Virus record (IMG/VR): IMGVR_UViG_3300034374_010178
Location: 1-29,526 of that record
Reading direction: 5' to 3' (one strand)
DNA from: a virus
DNA length: 29,526 nucleotides
The position numbers were made by a program, and so were the translations under genes. Within the stretch, counting starts at the first letter, position 1, and every line of letters starts with the position of its first letter. Shown piece by piece: positions 8,640 to 17,055 of this stretch. The notes under the pieces were generated by a model. It was not told the DNA's origin. It saw only the letters and a program-made list of their open reading frames with translations, and did not search any database.

Positions 8640-8984
8640 TTAAGATACTGATATTGTAGCATTTTTTGACTGCTCGCATATAGCTAAAATAAATCTCCCT
8701 CGCTCATCTAATTTATAAAAGTCTTTTATATCAAAAAAACGGCTATCGAAACGCAACTTCTTTTTTTCATCTAAATATGAATTATCACGAAAAATAAATT
8801 CATATTTTATATAATTTACTTTATCGTCATTTTGCAATGAATAGTTAGCTGACTTCGCTTTAACGTTAGCCCATAAAATAGCTTCAACAGTCCATGTCTC
8901 AGTCATACCCCCAATATCATTACGAACTAATGATTTTTGTAAGATATCTACTCTATGTCTCATTTTTCCAATATTATTTTTCAT
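8640..8984 (-). CDS. Head closure / head-tail adaptor protein (SPP1 gp16-like)
   Basis: This 114-aa protein carries the adaptor pattern MRHRVDILQKSLVRNDIGGMTETWT, ILWANVKAKS, and the strand-rich end IKYEFIFRDNSYL...RFDSRFFDIKDFYKLDERGR. These proteins bind below the connector and close the head after packaging. The ATG at 8984 overlaps the upstream stop as TAATG; an in-frame ATG at 8963 would give the more typical MRHRVD start. Order connector, adaptor, gp10-like, terminator is standard. Confidence 0.8.
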   Translation of the reverse strand: MKNNIGKMRHRVDILQKSLVRNDIGGMTETWTVEAILWANVKAKSANYSLQNDDKVNYIKYEFIFRDNSYLDEKKKLRFDSRFFDIKDFYKLDERGRFILAICEQSKNATISVS

Positions 8985-9634
8985 TAGAATATTTTGAACT
9001 GTGATAATAAACCTTGTGATATGTCGCTATTTATTTTTTGTTGGTCAAGTCTATCACCTCTGTGTTCATATCGAAAAGCAATTTCTTCTAAAACACCTTG
9101 CTTTATTTGCAAAGGCACGTCACTAGCGTTATCGCCGTATCCACAAACAAATTGTATCTCAATGCCATCAATTGGCTTAGTATATGTAGGCCATGAGTTC
9201 CCATTTTTTAAACTAATCCGACCTCTATTGGCAAAATCGCCGGAATAACTAGACACGCTGTAATTATCGCTACTAAATGTAGTAGCATTATCATCCTCGT
9301 CATAAGTTTTAAAATGAGTGACACTTTGAAGTGGAGCAAAAGGTAACTCAATATATTTTTTCATTACAAAACTACCTATATGCCCTTGTACTATACCATT
9401 CCACCATACGTTATCTAAGTTGTTATCGTAGTAATTGTCAAAGAATATTTTATATGTCTGTGTTATGAATGCTCTGCTTGTGTAATTTTCAGCGCATTTA
9501 GTACATAACTTAATTAAATTCGTTATATAAGTGTCGTCCAATGAAGAATCGACTCTCAAGTGTGTTTTCGCCTCTGCCACAGTTAAAATATCATTTGCAG
9601 GGGCTGTAACTAAAGATAAGTTCTGATTTATCAT
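8984..9634 (-). CDS. Head-tail connector (gp6 / phiE125 gp8-like)
   Basis: A 216-aa protein with the conserved opening LVTAPANDILTVAEAKTHLRV, DDTYITNLIKLCTKCAENYTSRAF and the later PIDGIEIQFVCGYG...VPLQIKQGVLEEIAFRYEHR. These are hallmarks of the phage gp6-like connector family that forms the ring under the portal. The length is near the usual 190-220 residues. It overlaps the preceding 84-aa gene by four bases, so translation is probably coupled. Confidence 0.85.
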   Translation of the reverse strand: MINQNLSLVTAPANDILTVAEAKTHLRVDSSLDDTYITNLIKLCTKCAENYTSRAFITQTYKIFFDNYYDNNLDNVWWNGIVQGHIGSFVMKKYIELPFAPLQSVTHFKTYDEDDNATTFSSDNYSVSSYSGDFANRGRISLKNGNSWPTYTKPIDGIEIQFVCGYGDNASDVPLQIKQGVLEEIAFRYEHRGDRLDQQKINSDISQGLLSQFKIF

Positions 9635-9885
9635 TTAGAACGTGGCCTTCCTCGACGTTTTTTTTCAGTTTTATAATCAATAACTTTTTTTTCATAATCA
9701 ATATTCATTACTTTTTCTTCTTTAATTATAACATCATCTATTACTTCTGTGGCAACGTCGATACATATTAAATCCATTGCTGTTTTATCATCTAATACTA
9801 AAATATCATTTTTTGAGAATTGTTTAGGGTATATATCACCGTCTATAACTATTTTAAACGGCTTTAGTAACTTTATTTTTTTCAT
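9631..9885 (-). CDS. Hypothetical protein with AT-hook-like C terminus
   Basis: An 84-aa protein between the decoration and connector genes. The first 60 residues look like a small beta-rich fold (IKLLKPFKIVIDGDIYP). The C terminus ends KKRRGRPRSK, which contains the RGRP core of AT-hook minor-groove binding motifs. The ATG at 9885 has AAGGAG upstream. Small proteins with basic tails occur at this position in related phages, but I know no function. DNA contact inside the head or during connector assembly is only a suggestion from the basic tail. Confidence 0.65.
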   Translation of the reverse strand: MKKIKLLKPFKIVIDGDIYPKQFSKNDILVLDDKTAMDLICIDVATEVIDDVIIKEEKVMNIDYEKKVIDYKTEKKRRGRPRSK

Positions 9886-9906
9886 AAAAAAGACTCCTTA
9901 ACTTAA

Positions 9907-9931
9907 CCCCAGGGCAATTACATGCCCCAGG
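9907..9931 (-). terminator. GC-rich hairpin between decoration and connector genes
   Basis: In the leftward transcript the arms CCTGGGGC and GCCCTGGG pair over 8 bp, including two G-U pairs, around an 8-base loop (9916-9923). The plus-strand RNA would have C-A mismatches instead, which points to the leftward RNA. The hairpin is strikingly GC-rich for this genome, and a run of six U follows about 18 bases later. It may be a partial terminator or processing site that keeps capsid and decoration RNA more abundant than downstream genes. Confidence 0.5.
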
Positions 9932-9945
9932 ATTAAATATATTAA

Positions 9946-10353
9946 CTACTGTACAGGTGCGGTTATTGGCGAACCTTGTATAGCAATAGCACCTAAAGTA
10001 CCACCGCTAGATGTAGAAGCGCTTACTAGACTAAGTCTAACATATCGCTTACTTCCGACATACCCAATTTTATTAACTGTATTATCGTCAGTCGCAGCGA
10101 AAGAAGCACTAGCCTCTGTGTTTGTTAAATCAGCGTCTGCAACGGCTGTAGCGTCTGATAAATTAGACTCGTCACCATCTTCGATAAGAACAGTGTATGT
10201 TCCATCTGTCAAAGTTCCTGACTGTATAACAAATAAAATACTACCGTATTCAGCAGTATCTATAATGTCACCAGCTGTCGTAGTGTCAGATGTAATTGCT
10301 TGCGTATCAAATGCGTTCGATACCTTATAGCTACTATATAATTCTTTATACAT
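9946..10353 (-). CDS. Putative head decoration protein
   Basis: A 135-aa acidic protein rich in Ala, Thr, Ser and Asp, immediately after the capsid gene and followed by the GC-rich hairpin. The pattern AEYGSILFVIQSGTLTDGTYTVLIEDGDE and IGYVGSKRYVRLSLVSAST is common in small proteins next to HK97-type capsid genes in aquatic phages, where they are taken to be capsid decoration proteins. The start ATG at 10353 has AGGAA upstream. The call rests on composition and place rather than on a diagnostic domain. Confidence 0.6.
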   Translation of the reverse strand: MYKELYSSYKVSNAFDTQAITSDTTTAGDIIDTAEYGSILFVIQSGTLTDGTYTVLIEDGDESNLSDATAVADADLTNTEASASFAATDDNTVNKIGYVGSKRYVRLSLVSASTSSGGTLGAIAIQGSPITAPVQ

Positions 10354-10373
10354 TTTAGTTATTCCTTTCTATC

Positions 10374-11567
10374 TTAAGATGCTAATTTTTGCAATTTAAT
10401 TGCGTCAAAATCAGTTACAGCGCCACCAGTTCGTCTCTCTACTCGATAAGTCACCTGCCCAGGTGTTGAGTATGGGTCTTTTAAGATTTTAGTGCCAAGT
10501 CTATCAACGATAGTATACCCTTTAGAGAAGTCACCGTATGCGATTGATAAAGAATTCGCCCCAATTGCCGGCATATCACTTGCAAATACAACTGGTTTGC
10601 CAAGGATAGAGAAGCTAAGCCCTGCATTTTTATCTAACATTGTATTAAAGAAATAATTATCAGTACCCTTTAATTTAACTAATGCACCAAACGTTTCACG
10701 CTTCATCATAAATACAGCATTAGCTTGATACGCTTCTTTTAAAGCATTTTGTAATTCGATAATACCATCAACAGTTACAGCCCCTGATGACCCAGAGTTT
10801 ACTTGTTCGATTTTATCAAATTCATATGTACCATTTGTTGTCCAAGCAGTATAACTTAAAAATCCCTTTGGAGCTTTAGCACCGCTACCAGATACGTAAG
10901 CAGTATTAGCTCTTAATGATAAATCTAATGACGCTTGTTCTAAAATCTCAGCTTCTAAATCGATTGATGCATCTTCAAAAACTTCTGTAGACATAGGTAC
11001 TGATACAATATCTTTTAATACAGGTATTGTTATTTGTCCGAATGTTCCAGTTGTAGCATTAGTTACAGTTTCTAATTCTCCAAAAAAACCGCCACCAGTT
11101 GTTCTAGTTTTTTGAACAACTTTAACGTATTGATTAGAAGAAATAGATTTAACGCTAGCTACTTGACGGACTGGCGAAGTCTCAAAAACTCGCTTGCCAA
11201 TTTGAGTATCTCTTTCTGGAGCTACTAAGAATCCGCCGTCTGTGTCGATTCTTTCTTGTAACGTCTTTAACTCTAAACCGTTTGTATTACCAGTTAAATA
11301 AGCTCTTGAAGCTTGTTTATATTCTAGATTTTTTTGCTCATCATTAGATTCTTTTAATTCTAAAGATTTTTTGCTTAACGCTTCTAATTTCTCTGATTTT
11401 TCTTTTAATTCTAGTAAAGCGTCTAAATTTTTATTCACTTTAGCTTCAAGCTCGCCAAACGCTTTTCCGTCCGCTTTTGCCTCAAGTCTTTCTTGGTTTG
11501 TTTTTTTGAACTCGGCTACCTCGATTTTAAGCTGTTCGCCTAACTCTTTAATCTCTGAAATTTCCAT
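10374..11567 (-). CDS. Major capsid protein (HK97 fold)
   Basis: A 397-aa HK97-type capsid protein. Residues 1-100 are a charged coiled coil (delta or scaffold domain), probably removed by the prohead protease encoded just upstream. The mature part starts around ERIDTDGGFLVAPERD (residues 105-120), followed by the E-loop and P-domain region with the DIVSVPMSTEVFEDAS motif and the A-domain near GKPVVFASDMPAI. The start ATG at 11567 has AAAGGTGA upstream. It forms the icosahedral shell. The length is normal for self-scaffolding members of the family. Confidence 0.92.
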   Translation of the reverse strand: MEISEIKELGEQLKIEVAEFKKTNQERLEAKADGKAFGELEAKVNKNLDALLELKEKSEKLEALSKKSLELKESNDEQKNLEYKQASRAYLTGNTNGLELKTLQERIDTDGGFLVAPERDTQIGKRVFETSPVRQVASVKSISSNQYVKVVQKTRTTGGGFFGELETVTNATTGTFGQITIPVLKDIVSVPMSTEVFEDASIDLEAEILEQASLDLSLRANTAYVSGSGAKAPKGFLSYTAWTTNGTYEFDKIEQVNSGSSGAVTVDGIIELQNALKEAYQANAVFMMKRETFGALVKLKGTDNYFFNTMLDKNAGLSFSILGKPVVFASDMPAIGANSLSIAYGDFSKGYTIVDRLGTKILKDPYSTPGQVTYRVERRTGGAVTDFDAIKLQKLAS

Positions 11568-11584
11568 TTCATCACCTTTCTATT

Positions 11585-12583
11585 TTACTTAAAAGCCTGT
11601 ATAAGACTCTCAAGCGTTGTTTTTATTTCTTCGGAATTGTCAACGTCACGTTGATTGATTGATTTTATACCCCCCGATATAATTGTTTTAGCTTCTTTTT
11701 GAGAAAGACCAGCATCACGCAAAGTTCTTTCTAAAGCCCTTGGGTTTATATTACCATTTTCTTGCTTTACGTTCAAAACCTCTGCTTCATCGTTCATCGG
11801 GAACGTAACAAAGCTAACTTCTACTAATTTAGAAAAGCTTTTTATAATCCGTATACTTTTCTTATTATCTATTTCATATTCTTTTACATAATAACCAATT
11901 GACATTGAGTCAATAGCACCGCTTTTAACTTCTTCGTACGTGTCTTTTCCGAGCGTAGTATTAATAAATTTACCTTCAACAACAAGCCCTTTTTCATCTT
12001 CATATATATTTGTGATTACCCCGACCACTTTCTTATGATCGTGTTGATATAATAGTTTCGGCATTTTGCCTTTTTTAGCTGACTCAACAACATCATAAAA
12101 AGCACCTCTTTGAATTAAATCATTGCCGTGATCGATATTCCCAGTCGTAGCCCCATAAGCTTTAAATGTCATTTCTTCACTATCTTGCTTTACTTCAATA
12201 TTTAACCCAAAATTCTTAAACTCTTTTTTCTCACTCATCCGGTTTCGTTCCTCTCTAAATTCTTTTGATTTTTTTATTGCCCAGTCGATACCGCTTGTAC
12301 CACCCCATAGCAACCAGGCTATTGTTCCAGCAGTCTGACCACCGTCAACCTCTCGTTTTTCCGGTTGATAATTTTTTCTATGTCTATTAAATGATGCCAT
12401 TCTTTTTATAGTTGACTCACTTAATGACTTGCCATTTGACAAATCTCTAGCTCTTGCGACACCTACATCAGTACCTCCCCTACCCCATTTTTTACGCAAT
12501 TCTAACCCACGCAAAGCATTATTCTGAGCACTTTTTGGGGGTATCGTGTCTATATCTGATAAAGCCTTTATATATTTATTCAT
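11585..12583 (-). CDS. Prohead protease with extra N-terminal domain
   Basis: A 332-aa protein. Residues about 115-260 are an HK97-type prohead protease: FKAYGATTGNIDHGNDLIQRGAF, a candidate catalytic His in LLYQHDHKKVVG (H181 or H183) and a candidate Ser in SGAIDSMSIGYY (S226 or S228). Residues 1-105 form a separate domain (PPKSAQNNALRGLELRKKWG, GVARARDLSNG, IAWLLWGGTSGIDWA) seen in other phage head proteins as a stand-alone or fused module; its role is unknown. The C-terminal 80 residues include an ALERTLRDAGLSQKEAK helix. The enzyme should cleave the capsid delta domain and itself. The gene overlaps the minor head gene by eight bases. Confidence 0.85.
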   Translation of the reverse strand: MNKYIKALSDIDTIPPKSAQNNALRGLELRKKWGRGGTDVGVARARDLSNGKSLSESTIKRMASFNRHRKNYQPEKREVDGGQTAGTIAWLLWGGTSGIDWAIKKSKEFREERNRMSEKKEFKNFGLNIEVKQDSEEMTFKAYGATTGNIDHGNDLIQRGAFYDVVESAKKGKMPKLLYQHDHKKVVGVITNIYEDEKGLVVEGKFINTTLGKDTYEEVKSGAIDSMSIGYYVKEYEIDNKKSIRIIKSFSKLVEVSFVTFPMNDEAEVLNVKQENGNINPRALERTLRDAGLSQKEAKTIISGGIKSINQRDVDNSEEIKTTLESLIQAFK

Positions 12584-13343
12584 ATGTTAAAAAGCACCTG
12601 CAGTTAATAACATTTGATGCACTCCCACTACTATCCCCTGGATACATTAATTTCTCATCATTTACCAAAAAACTTTCATCCATATCAACTTTTTGCCCAT
12701 CAGCTTTCCGATGACTAGAACGTGTTCGCTCATCTTCTGTAGTGTTCCAAACTTTTTTAAATTCAATATTTAACTCATTTGATATTGATTGCGTACTTTC
12801 AATACTTGCCCAGTTAGCCGACGAATGTACTTCTGTTCTGCTGATTAATTCAGCTCTACTTCTTGATATGCCAGCCTTTTCTTTAATGAATTTTGCTATT
12901 TCTTTACTTGACAAATTATCTTTAATACCCTCAGCAATAATATTTTGAACATCTTTTCTTGTAGTATCTGTTAACTGTACACTTAAATCAGCACCTTTTT
13001 TCAGTATATAATCTATAGAAAGTTCTTCAAAATCTTGTAAAGCGTCTTTTTTTTCATATATTATATTTCTTGATTTTTTGATAGAATTGAACTGTTTTTC
13101 ACTAATAGACTCAATAGAATCGCTATATAATCTCATTAATATTTTTTGTAGTGATTTTTTATGATCTAATAAAATTGACTCACTAATGTAATTATTTAAA
13201 TTATAACTATCAGCTAGTTTATTCATTGTTTTCTGTATTTCTCGTTTAAAAGATATTGTATACTTTGTTGAAATAATATCAATTAAGCGTAAAAACCTTC
13301 TTTGCTCTAATTGCCTTTGTCGCTTACTCTTCGATATCGTCAT
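12576..13343 (-). CDS. Minor head protein (Mu F / SPP1 gp7-like)
   Basis: This 255-aa protein has a helical N-terminal half and the C-terminal Mu F-type module: SRSRAELISRTEVHSSANWA, VWNTTEDERTRSSHRKADGQ, and the end PGDSSGSASNVINCRCFLTYE. The NCRC end is a recognisable family feature. Such proteins ride with the portal into the head and may be ejected with DNA. It overlaps the portal gene by 20 bases and the protease gene by eight, so the three are probably translated together. Confidence 0.85.
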   Translation of the reverse strand: MTISKSKRQRQLEQRRFLRLIDIISTKYTISFKREIQKTMNKLADSYNLNNYISESILLDHKKSLQKILMRLYSDSIESISEKQFNSIKKSRNIIYEKKDALQDFEELSIDYILKKGADLSVQLTDTTRKDVQNIIAEGIKDNLSSKEIAKFIKEKAGISRSRAELISRTEVHSSANWASIESTQSISNELNIEFKKVWNTTEDERTRSSHRKADGQKVDMDESFLVNDEKLMYPGDSSGSASNVINCRCFLTYE

Positions 13344-14649
13344 ATATCAAACCTGCCATTTTCTCAGCCTGTTTTTTTTCATACCCCTTTTTTTGTAGTG
13401 ATAAAATATAATCTGATTTATTTTCTACGTTATTATCAATATTTAAACCAATTTCAGATAAAGGTATTTTATTTAATTCAGTTAATAATTGATCTCCCCC
13501 TTCAATGGGCTCTAAACCGATCGATTTACGTTTTTCGTTTATCGTCATAAAGCTAACAGATTCAAGAGCAGTTATTTTTCTATTATTTTTTAACTGTATA
13601 GCTCCTACATTATTTTTGTCATAACTAAGTAATAAATCATCCCCATACCGAGGAACTAGCCAATTATTAAGCTCGTCTAATAAGTGAATTAAATTCGGTT
13701 CGATAGCCTGATCCCATAACAATTCGTATGCTTTTTCTAAATTTTCATACTTTGCCTGATCAGTATTAACTAAATCGTAAGGAACCCCATATGCAAATGC
13801 GATCATTTGACTGCTTGCCTTAATCCCATTAATAAAATCTAAATCACTCGGGCTAAGCCCAATTGGTGTAAATTTAACTCCACCACCTAAAATTGGTATT
13901 CCACCTGTATTATTCCCTCCTAAAATAGAGTCCTTAAATTTTTTTAGTTGCTGGTATTGCGAGGCGCTTAATTCTTGTTCAGCTTCAAGCACTCCTGAGA
14001 CTTTCCCGCCGTTTTTAATAATATTATAATTCCATTTCTTACCCTCTGAAATTATATCAACATCAGGCGCACACGCTTTTAACGGGCTTGTTCCAAGTAG
14101 TTCATTTGTCGGTGAAAATTCTTTTAAGTGAAGAATATTCGATTTACCATTTAAATTAACATTAAATATAGTTTTATTCTCATTTAAACCGAAAATATAT
14201 GAGGCCGGCAATCCGTCTTTACCTGGTTTTACAGTTACAAAATAAGGGTTGACTGAATATAAAAATAATGGTGGTTTTTCTTGATACTCATTTGAAGAGT
14301 CATTGTAAACTGATTCTATATATGCATTCCCAGTAATTAATTTCTGGGAAATAACATCCTGAATAAATTCTTTTTTTGATTGATATGGGTTTGGGTTTTT
14401 CAACAAATCTAAAATCGGGTGTTTATCAATCAATTCACCATTTTTAAATAATTGAAAATTAATTTTAGATAGATTTTCAGCTATTAACTTAACGCATCTA
14501 AAAACAATAACGTTTTTTTCATAACCATCTTCTTGATAATCTTTTATTTTATAATCTTTAAAATCATAATTGTTAAAACTTAAAAGACCTGAGTTTTTTA
14601 TAGCTCTTGTTTTTGACTTCTTCTCAAAAGAAAATAATTTATTAAACAA
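13324..14649 (-). CDS. Portal protein (HK97 family)
   Basis: A 441-aa portal. Conserved stretches include EKNVIVFRCVKLIAENLSKI near residue 41, KHPILDLLKNPNPYQSKKEF, LKEFSPTNELLGTSPLKAC and the AFAYGVPYDLVNT pattern around residue 290. It makes the dodecameric gate for DNA packaging and exit. The start codon is TTG at 14649, supported by GGAG eight bases upstream; no ATG fits as well. The length is normal. The gene follows the large terminase with a 26-base gap. Confidence 0.9.
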   Translation of the reverse strand: MFNKLFSFEKKSKTRAIKNSGLLSFNNYDFKDYKIKDYQEDGYEKNVIVFRCVKLIAENLSKINFQLFKNGELIDKHPILDLLKNPNPYQSKKEFIQDVISQKLITGNAYIESVYNDSSNEYQEKPPLFLYSVNPYFVTVKPGKDGLPASYIFGLNENKTIFNVNLNGKSNILHLKEFSPTNELLGTSPLKACAPDVDIISEGKKWNYNIIKNGGKVSGVLEAEQELSASQYQQLKKFKDSILGGNNTGGIPILGGGVKFTPIGLSPSDLDFINGIKASSQMIAFAYGVPYDLVNTDQAKYENLEKAYELLWDQAIEPNLIHLLDELNNWLVPRYGDDLLLSYDKNNVGAIQLKNNRKITALESVSFMTINEKRKSIGLEPIEGGDQLLTELNKIPLSEIGLNIDNNVENKSDYILSLQKKGYEKKQAEKMAGLIYDDIEE

Positions 14650-14675
14650 TGTATTTCTCCATATTTTTTTCTATT

Positions 14676-15944
14676 TTATAACATACTAACAAATATTTCA
14701 GTATTTTTTTCAGATAAATGTGTTAAACCCCAAACAAGAGCATCTAATCTATCCGGGCTTGATTGTTTACTATCGCCTGTAAAACTCGTCATTTGCTCTT
14801 CTAATTCTGAAAATCTAGCCATATGAAAAACTTTATTCTGCTCATATAATGCAGAAATAGGCTCAGCCCGAATTATCTTCCCCCTTGTAGCTCTAACTTG
14901 TTTAAAATTAACATTATTGTCAATATTCCTGATATTCGATTCTATTAAATCGCCACCATTATTTACCTCGCCTATTATTACGTCAGCATTATATTTTCTA
15001 TACAAATTAATTGCTACATTCGCCCACTCGCCCGGGCTATATGTTCCGCTTTTGTCATCTAAAATAATATAATTGTCAAGCGTGTCTTTAGCGCATACAA
15101 CAATGCCCGTTTCATCACTGTTTTTATTATTTGAAACCGCTGGATCAATAGCTATAACAACTCGTTTATAATCACTAATTTTTCTATATTTTCTCGCTCG
15201 ATCAAGCATTTCATACGACCATAGGGCACCTTCAATATCTTCTAAAATTTCTGCATATAACTCTTGTCTACCGATTCTTGTGTTCTCGTAACGATCAATT
15301 AATATATCTAATTGTTGTTTACTCAAATTTTCTTTATTGTCAAACGTAGACCCCTTATAGATATTTACGTCATCTCGTTTTAGAAGCTCTTTAATTAAAG
15401 ATGTTGGCTGAGGCGTAGTTGTTATATTCAACTTTGTCTGTTCACCTAAACGTAAACAAAACATTAACATATCCCACGCTTCACGCTGATAACGCCAAGT
15501 AGCTAATTCATCAATCCAAGCTCTATGAAATTGCGCACCCCTTAATCTTGAAGGTTCATCAGCTGTAAAACCTTGAATTATTGATCCGTTTATTAACTTT
15601 ATTTCTAATAGTGATTTATTATAATACTCGATAATTTCAGGCGGACATCTAGCTATAATACCCGATTCCCCATCAAACGCTGTTTTTCTAGTATCATTAG
15701 CAGTCGCACAAACAACGCCATAACGTATTTTTTCATTAGTCCAACAATCCCACCACAAATCTTCGACAGCCGTCCTCGTTTTTCCGAATCCTCTTCCAGC
15801 TAACCAAAGATTTACCGAATTATTGTTGTTTTTAGGTATTTGATTTTTTCGTGCAGTAGAAAGCCATTCGAGCCTAGAAAGTACCGCTATTTGATTCTCA
15901 TGTGGAAGATTAGCTAAGTTTTTTTTGATTTCTTCAATATTCAT
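14676..15944 (-). CDS. terL: Terminase large subunit
   Basis: A 422-aa packaging ATPase and nuclease. Walker A is AGRGFGKT at residues 49-56, Walker B with catalytic Glu is AWIDE at 142-146, and the coupling motif is TTTPQP at 175-180. The RNase H-like nuclease begins VVIAIDPAVS (Asp 267), with further acidic residues in VIIGEVNNGGD and SPDRLDALVWG. The N terminus resembles terminases of GTA-like and HK97-like phages. It cuts concatemers and drives DNA into the prohead. The ATG at 15944 lies eight bases after the small subunit gene. Confidence 0.93.
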   Translation of the reverse strand: MNIEEIKKNLANLPHENQIAVLSRLEWLSTARKNQIPKNNNNSVNLWLAGRGFGKTRTAVEDLWWDCWTNEKIRYGVVCATANDTRKTAFDGESGIIARCPPEIIEYYNKSLLEIKLINGSIIQGFTADEPSRLRGAQFHRAWIDELATWRYQREAWDMLMFCLRLGEQTKLNITTTPQPTSLIKELLKRDDVNIYKGSTFDNKENLSKQQLDILIDRYENTRIGRQELYAEILEDIEGALWSYEMLDRARKYRKISDYKRVVIAIDPAVSNNKNSDETGIVVCAKDTLDNYIILDDKSGTYSPGEWANVAINLYRKYNADVIIGEVNNGGDLIESNIRNIDNNVNFKQVRATRGKIIRAEPISALYEQNKVFHMARFSELEEQMTSFTGDSKQSSPDRLDALVWGLTHLSEKNTEIFVSML

Positions 15945-15952
15945 TCAGAATA

Positions 15953-16324
15953 TTATTCATCAATTAATTTCTGAGCTAAATTATTTATAGACTCATTTAA
16001 TTTTGAATTTAATTCAACTTGATTAATATTAACATTACTATCTAATTCAACTTTTTCAACATATCCGCGATTTTTAGCCTTAGTTTTTAGAAAAAATATT
16101 GTTGATGTAGAATTTCCGGATTTTATTTGTTTATGCAACTCAGTTTCAGCGAAATCAATAGCTACATTCTCGATATCTTCAACACGTTTTTTATACTCTT
16201 CATCTTCACGAATCCACTTATAATGAGCTTGTCGTGTGATACCTATAATTTCACAAGCTTGAGTAACTACTCCTAAGGTAGTTTCTAGTGCCGCTATCAT
16301 CGCATTTTTTTGAACTTGAGACAT
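15953..16324 (-). CDS. terS: Terminase small subunit
   Basis: A 123-aa protein with an N-terminal helix-turn-helix (AALETTLGVVTQACEIIGIT, then RQAHYKWIREDEEYKKRV), an oligomerising helical region, and a STIFFLKTKAKNRGY motif typical of phage small terminases. It recognises the packaging start site and stimulates the large subunit. It is the first gene of the leftward late operon; the ATG at 16324 has AGAGG upstream, and the predicted late promoter lies about 35-65 bases further up. Confidence 0.85.
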   Translation of the reverse strand: MSQVQKNAMIAALETTLGVVTQACEIIGITRQAHYKWIREDEEYKKRVEDIENVAIDFAETELHKQIKSGNSTSTIFFLKTKAKNRGYVEKVELDSNVNINQVELNSKLNESINNLAQKLIDE

Positions 16325-16360
16325 AAAACCTCTTTTTTTAGTGTAAACATAAGTTCTTTA

Positions 16361-16389
16361 ATTATACGTACTCTAGAAATACGTATAAA
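16361..16389 (-). promoter_or_regulatory. Late promoter overlapped by a perfect inverted repeat
   Basis: Reading leftward, TTTATA (16389-16384) and TATAAT (16366-16361) are separated by 17 bp, giving a perfect -10 with a weak -35. The inverted repeat ATACGTA-N9-TACGTAT (16364-16386) spans the promoter from -35 to -10 and looks like an operator. It is the only good promoter upstream of the terminase-to-tail operon, so it is probably the late promoter under early or middle gene control. Confidence 0.6.
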
Positions 16390-16474
16390 CTTTCTTATAG
16401 CTACATAAACAATAACAATATTAAAAATACAATGTCAATATAAAATAAAAATACAACATAAAATATCAATGTGT

Positions 16475-16499
16475 ATAGTACCCGAAAATAGGGTATTAT
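16475..16499 (+). promoter_or_regulatory. Inverted repeat upstream of the first rightward early gene
   Basis: ATAGTACCC (16475-16483), a 7-base spacer and GGGTATTAT (16491-16499) form 9-bp arms with one mismatch, and the right arm contains a possible -10 (TATTAT). No good -35 sits 17 bases upstream. The site precedes the gene at 16533 by 34 bases and is a likely regulator-binding site. The rest of 16325-16532 is AT-rich with no coding frame I can defend. Confidence 0.45.
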
Positions 16500-16532
16500 A
16501 CAAACATAATAAAAAACAAGGGAGTAAATAAA

Positions 16533-16871
16533 ATGATAAACTTAAATACAATATTTCCAGCATCGCATTTATATAATCAAGAAAAATATAAATACGCTAC
16601 AGAGAAAGATTTTTATACTGATATTGCTAAAAATATAAGCGAAGATTATGAGTTAATGATTTCGAAATTAATATTAAAGAATATATTATTAGAAGAATAT
16701 GAAGAAGATATATTTAAATCAGAATTGCCTTTATCAAAGAAATTAAAATTAACTAAAATAACGAAAATGGATGTTGAGCAAATTAATAGTATTTTAGAAG
16801 ATGAATTTGAATTATTTGTTTCTAACGAAAAAGCAGATATGCAAGAAATATATTTCAATTCATACTGTTAA
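16533..16871 (+). CDS. Hypothetical early protein
   Basis: A 112-aa acidic, Lys/Glu/Ile-rich protein of unknown function. The ATG at 16533 has a strong AAGGGAG ribosome site within the ACAAGGGAG block reused before several early genes. It is mostly predicted helix, with no signal peptide or membrane segment. It is the first rightward gene, placed back to back with the terminase operon, which makes it a candidate for a host-takeover or regulatory protein. I recognise no family. Confidence 0.7.
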   Translation: MINLNTIFPASHLYNQEKYKYATEKDFYTDIAKNISEDYELMISKLILKNILLEEYEEDIFKSELPLSKKLKLTKITKMDVEQINSILEDEFELFVSNEKADMQEIYFNSYC

Positions 16872-16887
16872 TAAAGGAGAAAGTAAA

Positions 16888-17055
16888 ATGCCAAAAATTT
16901 TAAGCGATTCACAAGTAAAAGAAAGAATAAAATTAATTATCAGGTTAAGAGCGCGAGTAAAGCCGATGAAATGGGCAGATGTAGCTAGAGAAATAGGTAT
17001 CAACGAAAAAAGCCTGTATTTTTTCAGAGCTAGATATCTAAAGGAAACAATTTAA
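16888..17055 (+). CDS. Small HTH DNA-binding protein
   Basis: A 55-aa basic protein starting at the ATG at 16888, preceded by AAAGGAGA; a longer in-frame start at 16801 lies inside the previous gene and lacks a ribosome site. The sequence VKPMKWADVAREIGINEKSL and then YFFRARYL is a convincing helix-turn-helix with a short basic N terminus. It resembles small phage regulators and terminase-type HTH domains. It could bind the inverted repeats at 16364 or 16475, but that link is only inferred from proximity. Confidence 0.7.
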   Translation: MPKILSDSQVKERIKLIIRLRARVKPMKWADVAREIGINEKSLYFFRARYLKETI

